Shown here: positions 1-3,568 of the stretch, in pieces
Position numbering within the stretch: the first letter of the stretch is position 1
How the letters are laid out: the number at the start of each line of letters is the position of its first letter
Made by a program: the position numbers and the translations under genes
NCBI GenBank assembly: GCA_016180665.1
Contig: JACPAS010000068.1
Coordinates: 1 to 5,851 of the forward strand
Direction: 5' to 3'
Length of the DNA: 5,851 nt
Source of the DNA: Microcaldota archaeon
Lineage (GTDB): Archaea > Micrarchaeota > Micrarchaeia > Anstonellales > Bilamarchaeaceae
The notes under the pieces: model-generated
What the model was told of the DNA's origin: nothing
The model's database searches: none
What the model saw: the letters and a program-made list of their open reading frames with translations, nothing else

Positions 1-392
1 AAGGCAAAGATACAAATACCTACACTTTATTGCTTGACGGAGCGAACTGGGCTAAGTTGAGATTACCCGAGTCAAATGCATTTGTAATGAAGCCTAAAGA
101 GTCTAAAACAATCAACATATTTGCTTCCACAACTTCAAATGTAATAGGCGAGCAAATATTTTTGGTTGCAATAAAAAGCAATGACAAGGTTTTACAGCAG
201 ATTCCCTTAAAAGGAGATGTTATTCCAGTAAAAGGTCTTTTGTCTGCCAAATTAAAAAATGCTTTGGAAGTAATGTTAATAGGTTTTGTTGTTTTCCTTA
301 TCGCAATAGGCTTCTTTTTTGGAGTTAAAAGATATATACAAGGCGATAAAAAGGAGCATGAAGAGTCAGAAGAAGTAGAAGCTTATTATTAG
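1..392 (+). CDS. C-terminal end of a membrane-anchored, S-layer-like beta-sandwich protein (5' partial)
   Basis: The frame is open to the left edge (first full codon at 3) and ends at TAG 390-392, giving 130 residues of a longer protein. A TTG at 30 is an internal leucine, not a convincing start. The first ~75 residues alternate hydrophobic and polar positions and include a KESKTINIFAS-type strand and a FLVAIKSNDKVL strand, which suits an Ig-like or NPCBM-associated/COG1470-type extracellular domain. A short linker follows, then one strongly hydrophobic helix (about 290-350, VMLIGFVVFLIAIGFFFGV). A basic stop-transfer (KRYIQGDKK) and an acidic cytoplasmic tail ending in AYY complete it. The expected topology is outside domain, single C-terminal anchor, short inside tail, as in archaeal cell-surface or S-layer-like proteins. 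The exact family cannot be named from this fragment. Confidence 0.75.
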   Translation, partial: GKDTNTYTLLLDGANWAKLRLPESNAFVMKPKESKTINIFASTTSNVIGEQIFLVAIKSNDKVLQQIPLKGDVIPVKGLLSAKLKNALEVMLIGFVVFLIAIGFFFGVKRYIQGDKKEHEESEEVEAYY

Positions 393-400
393 TTATTTTC

Positions 401-490
401 ATGAATCAAATTAAAAAAGCGTTGGATGAAGAAGATAAAAAGTTAAAATCAAAACCTAGAAAGATTTTGAGAAGATTAGACAAATTTTAA
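401..490 (+). CDS. Possible 29-residue highly charged small protein
   Basis: ATG at 401 opens a 29-codon frame (MNQIKKALDEEDKKLKSKPR followed by KILRRLDKF) ending in TAA 488-490. It starts 8 bases after the stop of the preceding membrane protein gene, so it could be translated by re-initiation; no ribosome site is visible. The peptide is lysine- and acid-rich with leucines spaced as in an amphipathic helix. Its stop overlaps the stop of the convergent nuclease gene: the palindrome TTAA at 487-490 holds both terminators. The tight fit between neighbours and the amphipathic composition favour a real gene, but so short a frame could arise by chance. No function is proposed. Confidence 0.4.
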   Translation: MNQIKKALDEEDKKLKSKPRKILRRLDKF

Positions 491-1146
491 GAATCATCTT
501 CCCTTTTATATTCAGATCTTAGGATTGAAATGAATGTTTTTGCTCTTTTTTCACCCATTCCTTCTGCTTTCAATAGTTCTTCTTCAGAAGCATTGAGTAA
601 AGTTTCTAAATTTCCAAAATGATTAAGTAAATTTTGGGCTAATTTAGGTCCAATCATTGGAAACATTTCCACTATTGAACGTTGGGTTTGGGAGATAGTG
701 AATGTTTTCTTTTTTGGAAAGAAACTAAGTGTTTTTTTGCCTACCAGTTGTTCATGAGTTGCTATAGAGTATATTAGTTCTGCCGTAGCATTTAGATTTC
801 TAGTGAAGAACAATGAAGCTCCGTAATCAGTTACTACTGAAGAATAGGCGCCCAGGAGAGCTGGACGGGAAACTCGATTTGCACTTTCCTCACCTTCCAC
901 TATTATTATTACTCTTGAATAAGCAGAAATTAGATTCCCAAGCTGATTAAATAATCGTCTGTCCATAATCGAACTTTCAAAGTCAGCACGGGTTTTTCTT
1001 TCGATTATTACGCGATCAGAACAGACAAAGTCGCCTAGCTCTAATTGCTTTCTTTCTGTTTCTGCTCCGAGTGAGTGAAGAAGGTGATCAAAATCCTCAG
1101 ATTCACGATTATCAACAATAATTTTGGGAGATTGTTTCTGGTCCAT
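487..1146 (-). CDS. Short XPF/Hef-family (ERCC4-domain) structure-specific nuclease with (HhH)2 domain
   Basis: The 219-residue protein has the complete ERCC4 nuclease fold: VDNRE at 11-15, GDF at 38-40 and the metal-binding signature ERKTRAD at 49-55, followed by DRRLFNQL at 62-69. After a linker, two helix-hairpin-helix motifs are visible (FPMIGPKLAQNLLNHFGN about 162-179; LKAEGMGEKRAKTF about 192-205), the usual double-HhH DNA-binding tail. All catalytic acidic residues are present. By family knowledge it should cut branched DNA (3' flaps, fork and nicked-junction substrates) as a dimer in replication-fork repair. The N-terminal helicase of euryarchaeal Hef is absent, so the layout is that of crenarchaeal short Xpf. 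No C-terminal PCNA-binding box is visible; the tail is a charged EYKREDDS. The start is well supported by AAGGTG five bases upstream of ATG. Confidence 0.93.
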   Translation of the reverse strand: MDQKQSPKIIVDNRESEDFDHLLHSLGAETERKQLELGDFVCSDRVIIERKTRADFESSIMDRRLFNQLGNLISAYSRVIIIVEGEESANRVSRPALLGAYSSVVTDYGASLFFTRNLNATAELIYSIATHEQLVGKKTLSFFPKKKTFTISQTQRSIVEMFPMIGPKLAQNLLNHFGNLETLLNASEEELLKAEGMGEKRAKTFISILRSEYKREDDS

Positions 1147-1150
1147 TTTT

Positions 1151-1157
1151 ACACCTT
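1151..1157 (-). promoter_or_regulatory. Ribosome binding site of the XPF-type nuclease
   Basis: On the minus strand AAGGTGT lies five bases before the ATG at 1146-1144. GGTG matches the archaeal Shine-Dalgarno core at normal spacing and fixes the start of the nuclease. Confidence 0.7.
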
Positions 1158-1160
1158 ATA

Positions 1161-1226
1161 CCGAACCAACTAAGTTTTTCCGACTAGGTTCGGGATAGAC
1201 TGATCCGACTTTCTTTGTTGGATCAG
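1161..1226 (-). other. Twin hairpins between the PIN gene and the nuclease gene
   Basis: Two perfect 7-bp inverted repeats sit side by side. CCGAACC 1161-1167 pairs with GGTTCGG 1187-1193. CTGATCC 1200-1206 pairs with GGATCAG 1220-1226. Loops are 19 and 13 bases. A shared heptamer TCCGACT (plus strand) recurs at 1179-1185 and 1204-1210, once in each element, 25 bases apart, so the two may be diverged copies of one unit. They lie after the stop of the PIN gene and before the ribosome site of the nuclease gene. They could end the upstream transcript, form a structured leader for the nuclease mRNA, or be protein-binding palindromes. No strong U-tract follows, which weakens the terminator reading. 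Confidence 0.55.
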
Positions 1227-1242
1227 GATAAGGAAAATATAA

Positions 1243-1926
1243 TTAGTATATAGAATGTATGTAAGCTTCAATCTCATCAAATCTTATGCTGCAGCCAGAG
1301 AACTTTAGTTTATGCAATGCTGCGGCCAAAGCATCTTTTTTTAAATCTCCAAATGAATCCAAATAGTTATTCTCATATGAGATGATTAGTAATTCACTGC
1401 TTCTTATTGCCTGCATTCCCTTGACAATTTCAGAGAACTTTCTAAGATTTTCACTGTTTAGAAGAATATTAACTCCGAACTCTTGTTCCAAATGCTCTTT
1501 AATTCTAAAAGGTGCTTCAATTAGCATTCTTGTTGTTCTTTCATCAATTAGAATGTTGGTTACGCCAAGTTCTTTTGCTAAAGCAATCATCTCAGCTTCT
1601 CCTAAGTGTACTAATTTTAACGGCTTCCCGCGTACATAAAGCATAGTGTTGGTTAGCCTCAATACTTCATTGGCCAGAGATTCAACATCTGAGTCGATTT
1701 TTGTGAGCACTTTATCATTTAGTGCCTTTTTTATTTTTAATGCGGAGAACGCATATTGTTTAACATGATTGTCTAAAGGTCTGGTGATACACTCATACTC
1801 TACTGAAGGGGGGATAATAAAACGACTATTGAATTTTTGATGGAGAAAATAAAGTGTAGACTCTAAACCAGAATCAGTTAATGAAATAAGAGAACTTGAA
1901 TCACATAAAACATCTTTAGTCTGCAT
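1243..1926 (-). CDS. PIN-domain (predicted ribonuclease) protein, DUF3368/COG2405-like
   Basis: The 227 residues open with the PIN signature VLCDSSSLISL, with D9 as the first metal-binding acid. An acidic second motif follows at 39-45 (PPSVEYE), then GEAEMIALAKELG at 109-121 with E110, and ILIDERTTRML at 125-135 with D128. This spacing matches the PIN fold, whose members cut single-stranded RNA with Mg2+/Mn2+; all four acidic positions appear intact. The protein is longer than a typical VapC toxin (about 130 residues): after ~145 there is an extra ~80-residue C-terminal part of mixed helices and strands that I do not recognise. It begins four bases after the stop of the upstream gene, so the two are almost certainly co-transcribed and perhaps translationally coupled. 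It may be the toxin-like partner of that gene or an rRNA/mRNA-processing nuclease; activity is inferred. Confidence 0.82.
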   Translation of the reverse strand: MQTKDVLCDSSSLISLTDSGLESTLYFLHQKFNSRFIIPPSVEYECITRPLDNHVKQYAFSALKIKKALNDKVLTKIDSDVESLANEVLRLTNTMLYVRGKPLKLVHLGEAEMIALAKELGVTNILIDERTTRMLIEAPFRIKEHLEQEFGVNILLNSENLRKFSEIVKGMQAIRSSELLIISYENNYLDSFGDLKKDALAAALHKLKFSGCSIRFDEIEAYIHSIY

Positions 1927-1930
1927 TGAG

Positions 1931-2479
1931 TCAACCCAAAATAATATTTCGCGCTATTTTTATTCTTTCTAATATGGATTTTTCTTCCTTAACCCTGTCA
2001 AACATCATGGTCTTTCCTGCGTAGTCTAAAATATCTTGCTTACTCATGCCAGTGTAATCAGCTGCAGTTCCTAATGATAATCCCTGGGCATAAAGAGTAG
2101 ATGCAACTTTTAATTTTCCTTTTGATATTAAGTCAGTAAGAAATCTTGCATCTCCTTTTTCTAAAGAAGAGATGGTTTCTTCGAATTCTAAAAATAATTT
2201 TGTCCAATCTTCTTCGGAAAGTTCGTCTACATATTTGGACATTTTTGAAAGAGTTTTTTCTATAGAACTCATTGATTTCTCATGTTTTTTTTCTAAAAAT
2301 CTGGGCTTTGAAACAATCTTGGAAAGGACGTAGGAGGTAACCGCTAGGTTATATAGCGATTTATTAAAATCTGTAACTCCTAGTTTTAGAAGTCGGTCAT
2401 TTATTTTTCGGAGTTTTTTTTGGTTGCGTTTTTTGAAAGAGGATTCTATTGCTAACATTAAGTCTTGAAGTTCTGGCAT
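1931..2479 (-). CDS. All-helical protein with C-terminal HTH-like segment, partner of the PIN nuclease
   Basis: I do not recognise the family. The 182 residues are predicted almost wholly helical and very lysine-rich. The N-terminal ~60 residues form charged helices (KKRNQKKLRKINDRLLKLG). Residues 65-110 look like a coiled-coil hairpin (MSSIEKTLSKMSKYVDELSE). Residues 122-155 read like a helix-turn-helix: a helix ending ASTLYAQGLS, a turn GTAADYTGMS, then KQDILDYAGK. There is no signal peptide or membrane segment. ATG at 2479 is supported by GGGTG (2491-2487) seven bases upstream. A TATA box lies ~90 bases upstream and a hairpin sits in the leader. It is first in a two-gene unit with the PIN nuclease, so an antitoxin-like, adaptor or DNA/RNA-binding role is plausible. 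At 182 residues it would be large for an antitoxin, so this stays an inference. Confidence 0.7.
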   Translation of the reverse strand: MPELQDLMLAIESSFKKRNQKKLRKINDRLLKLGVTDFNKSLYNLAVTSYVLSKIVSKPRFLEKKHEKSMSSIEKTLSKMSKYVDELSEEDWTKLFLEFEETISSLEKGDARFLTDLISKGKLKVASTLYAQGLSLGTAADYTGMSKQDILDYAGKTMMFDRVKEEKSILERIKIARNIILG

Positions 2480-2486
2480 TTGGAGG

Positions 2487-2491
2487 CACCC
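2487..2491 (-). promoter_or_regulatory. Ribosome binding site of the helical protein gene
   Basis: The minus strand reads GGGTG, then seven bases, then ATG at 2479. This supports the chosen start. Confidence 0.55.
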
Positions 2492-2513
2492 ACTGACTTT
2501 GCAGTTGTTGGTT

Positions 2514-2534
2514 CATATTGGCTTTGCCAATATG
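2514..2534 (-). promoter_or_regulatory. Perfect 9-bp leader hairpin upstream of the helical-protein/PIN operon
   Basis: CATATTGGC at 2514-2522 pairs with GCCAATATG at 2526-2534 across a TTT loop on the plus strand (AAA on the transcript). If the TATA box at 2569-2578 is used, the transcript starts near 2548. The hairpin then begins about 14 bases into the mRNA and ends about 35 bases before the ATG. It may control stability or translation of the mRNA, or be a binding palindrome. No terminator U-tract follows. Confidence 0.5.
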
Positions 2535-2568
2535 GATAGTCACGTACATGCAAGAGCTGTTTAAAAGG

Positions 2569-2578
2569 TATATATAAA
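2569..2578 (-). promoter_or_regulatory. TATA box for the helical-protein/PIN operon
   Basis: The minus strand reads TTTATATATA, preceded by a CGAAACA stretch that could act as BRE. At the usual ~25-base spacing the transcript would start near 2548, giving a leader of about 70 bases. The element is AT-symmetric, so use on the other strand cannot be excluded. Confidence 0.6.
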
Positions 2579-2610
2579 TGTTTCGTTTTTTTACCTTTTT
2601 TTAACTGTTG

Positions 2611-2621
2611 TATTTATAAAA
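2611..2621 (+). promoter_or_regulatory. TATA box for the winged-helix/zinc-peptide operon
   Basis: TATTTATAAAA lies 80-90 bases before the ATG at 2702. The expected start point is near 2640, which would put the transcription start inside the tandem 11-bp repeats that begin at 2624. A protein bound there would block initiation or early elongation. Confidence 0.55.
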
Positions 2622-2623
2622 CC

Positions 2624-2700
2624 TATCATGATAATATCATGATTATCGCATGATACGTTCGTAGCATGTGCATGGACATTCCATGATTGTGCTGTGATAG
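2624..2700 (+). repeat. Seven tandem 11-bp units with CATGAT core, probable operator array
   Basis: Cut in 11-base steps from 2624 the units are TATCATGATAA, TATCATGATTA, TCGCATGATAC, GTTCGTAGCAT, GTGCATGGACA, TTCCATGATTG, TGCTGTGATAG. CATGAT recurs at 2627, 2638, 2649 and 2682, with CATGGA at 2671. All five are spaced by 11 or multiples of 11. The fourth unit is strongly degenerate and the seventh partly so. Unit 1 is a perfect palindrome (TATCATGATA). One unit per helical turn puts every core on the same DNA face, as expected for a cooperative operator. The array covers the expected transcription start and ends one base before the ATG of the winged-helix gene, whose product is the natural candidate binder. 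Confidence 0.7.
2694..2698 (+). promoter_or_regulatory. Ribosome binding site favouring the ATG at 2702
   Basis: GTGAT ends three bases before ATG 2702, the right register for the 3' half of the archaeal AGGAGGTGAT site. It supports ATG 2702 over the in-frame TTG at 2687, which lies inside the operator-like repeats. Confidence 0.5.
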
Positions 2701-2701
2701 G

Positions 2702-3136
2702 ATGGTACAGGAAGATAATATATATAAATCTAACGTTAATGCCGGTTTCAGGAAAGAGTTAGCGCAGGATTTGGAAAAAAATCTTGGAAAGTTCAATGAT
2801 CCTGTTGTGCTAGGTGAAATGCTATATAAATTACTTGAAGAGAGGGAAAACACAAACAGAATACTCAAAAATATCTTGGCTAAACTTGATGCACTTGAAG
2901 AGAAGGGGGTAAAAATTACAGAAAAAGAAGATATTGATGATTTATTGATTCCTGAGATAGATGAGGGAATTATTAGTTTCATTAGGAAAGCTGGAAAAGC
3001 AACTGCTGAAGATGTAAGAAAAGAGTTCAACTATAAGGGAAGAAACGGAGCTTCTGCAAGACTGAACAGATTGTGTGAGCTGCAATTACTCTGGAAAAAA
3101 CAAGTTGGAAAAAAGGTATATTTTATGCTGAGATAA
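2702..3136 (+). CDS. Coiled-coil plus winged-helix DNA-binding protein, probable transcriptional regulator
   Basis: From ATG 2702 the product is 144 residues. Residues 1-35 are charged and helical (NAGFRKELAQDLEKNLGKF). Residues 36-68 form a leucine-rich amphipathic helix that looks like a dimerising coiled coil (LGEMLYKLLEERENTNRILK). Residues 69-82 are a linker. The C-terminal ~60 residues have winged-helix order: a helix EGIISFIRKAG, a helix TAEDVRKEF, a recognition-type helix NGASARLNRLCELQ, and a two-stranded wing LLWKKQVGKKVYFML. Family knowledge then predicts sequence-specific DNA binding as a dimer. Its gene starts directly after the 11-bp repeat array, which suggests autoregulation and perhaps control of the divergent PIN operon. 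Its stop overlaps the next start (TAATG, 3134-3138). The ligand and targets are unknown. Confidence 0.8.
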   Translation: MVQEDNIYKSNVNAGFRKELAQDLEKNLGKFNDPVVLGEMLYKLLEERENTNRILKNILAKLDALEEKGVKITEKEDIDDLLIPEIDEGIISFIRKAGKATAEDVRKEFNYKGRNGASARLNRLCELQLLWKKQVGKKVYFMLR

Positions 3137-3285
3137 TGTATTCAACTAACCTTACATGCAGAGCATGTAAGAATAACGAACAAGGCAAGTGCGACCATAT
3201 ACACAACCACTTGGTTGTGAATAGATTGAGAAAAGGGTTCTTTTCTCAAGATATCTTTGATATGGCAAGTATTGTTGAAGGGTAG
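3136..3285 (+). CDS. 49-residue Cys/His-rich small protein, putative zinc finger, translationally coupled
   Basis: ATG 3136-3138 overlaps the TAA of the winged-helix gene by one base, a classic coupling arrangement; the frame ends at TAG 3283-3285. The peptide begins MYSTNLTCRACKNNEQGKCD. Its Cys/His pattern is C8-x2-C11-x7-C19-x-H21-x-H23-x-H25, enough ligands for one zinc site. The second half (about 26-49, with RLRKGFF and DIFDMASIVEG) could form one or two helices. I do not recognise the family. Three perfect hairpins fall inside the coding DNA (see separate entry), one of them spanning the CxxC codons. The coding reading rests on the start/stop overlap and the ordered Cys/His pattern. 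The alternative is that the region is a structured RNA and the frame is accidental. Confidence 0.65.
   Translation: MYSTNLTCRACKNNEQGKCDHIHNHLVVNRLRKGFFSQDIFDMASIVEG
3151..3263 (+). other. Chain of perfect short hairpins inside the small zinc-protein gene
   Basis: Four stems follow one another. CTTACATGC 3151-3159 pairs with GCATGTAAG 3163-3171 (9 bp, AGA loop). CACAACC 3202-3208 pairs with GGTTGTG 3213-3219 (7 bp, 4-base loop). TTGAGAAAAG 3226-3235 pairs with CTTTTCTCAA 3240-3249 (10 bp, GGTT loop). ATATC 3251-3255 pairs with GATAT 3259-3263 (5 bp, TTT loop). The stems differ in sequence, so this is repeated architecture rather than a repeated sequence. By eye I found no comparable stems in the adjoining winged-helix coding region. 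The effect should be a strongly folded mRNA. Confidence 0.6.
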
Positions 3286-3432
3286 ACACCTCCCACCTCT
3301 AGTTTATTTTGTCTGCCCTTCAAACCTCCCTTCACAAGCCTTTGGATTCATGAGTTATTTACCCACAAAGGCTGGCGTCCCGATTGAACGGTGATCCGTT
3401 CAATGGGCATCTTGAACGAAAACTTCGTTCAA
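3275..3432 (+). other. Four further hairpins downstream of the operon; possible structured RNA or terminator region
   Basis: TTGAAGGGTAGAC 3275-3287 pairs with GTCTGCCCTTCAA 3311-3323 (13 bp including one G-U pair, 23-base loop) and buries the stop codon of the small protein. AGCCTTTG 3337-3344 pairs with CAAAGGCT 3366-3373 (8 bp). ATTGAACGG 3383-3391 pairs with CCGTTCAAT 3396-3404 (9 bp, TGAT loop), extended by CCC/GGG past one bulged base to 3379-3407. TTGAACGAA 3412-3420 pairs with TTCGTTCAA 3424-3432 (9 bp, AAC loop). The last two share TTGAACG/CGTTCAA and can also pair with each other. No long T-run follows directly, so this is not an obvious intrinsic terminator. A stable 3' UTR or an independent ncRNA are the alternatives. 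Confidence 0.6.
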
Positions 3433-3568
3433 TATGTTATCCAAACACTGTAGTTAGAAGGTTAACTCTATAGGTTTTCTTTGAAAAAATGGAGTTGAGA
3501 ATTTTTACTTGACAATAGTTTACTTTACTTGACCTCACAAACCTTTTTCTTTCATGAAAATTTTTCTC
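3433..3568. terminator. Gene-free convergent zone with T-tracts, weak hairpins and a 10-bp direct repeat
   Basis: No convincing gene is present between the plus operon and the minus ATPase gene. Two weak hairpins (AGTTA 3452-3456 with TAACT 3463-3467; TTTTC 3475-3479 with GAAAA 3483-3487) continue the upstream series. TTTACTTGAC occurs at 3504-3513 and again at 3524-3533, exactly 20 bases apart. A palindrome TTTCATGAAA lies at 3550-3559. Plus-strand T-runs at 3502-3506, 3544-3548 and 3561-3565 resemble archaeal T-tract termination sites for the plus operon. Confidence 0.35.

Noticed and set aside
20..250. Minus-strand open frame of 76 codons.
   Set aside because: It is antisense to the membrane-anchored surface protein, whose strands, membrane helix and charged tail are convincing.
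1161..1226. Considered the inverted repeats as ends of a small mobile element, together with the similar TTAGTTGGT stretch at 5231-5239.
   Set aside because: The shared stretch is only about nine bases, there are no flanking target duplications, and no transposase-like frame is present.
1382..1639. Plus-strand 85-codon frame opposite the PIN gene.
   Set aside because: It is a shadow of the PIN coding frame, which has ordered catalytic motifs.
2624..2700. Considered the 11-bp repeats as a CRISPR-like array.
   Set aside because: The units are directly abutting with no spacers and are far too short.
2687..2701. TTG at 2687 as the start of the winged-helix protein (adds MCCDR).
   Set aside because: It lies inside the 11-bp operator-like repeats. 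ATG 2702 has a GTGAT site at correct spacing, and the added residues do not fit the helical N-terminus.
2626..3030. Minus-strand frame of 134 codons opposite the winged-helix gene.
   Set aside because: Its Ser/Phe-rich product mirrors the Lys/Glu-rich sense gene and shows no domain. It also runs across the promoter repeats.
3286..3440. Considered a tRNA, SRP RNA or RNase P RNA because of the strong pairing.
   Set aside because: There is no cloverleaf, no GGTTCGA T-loop and no conserved RNase P or SRP core. Serial hairpins alone do not match those classes.
3403..3453. 16-codon plus-strand ORF (MGILNENFVQYVIQTL) within the hairpin chain.
   Set aside because: It is too short, has no ribosome site, and is largely made of the two halves of an inverted repeat.
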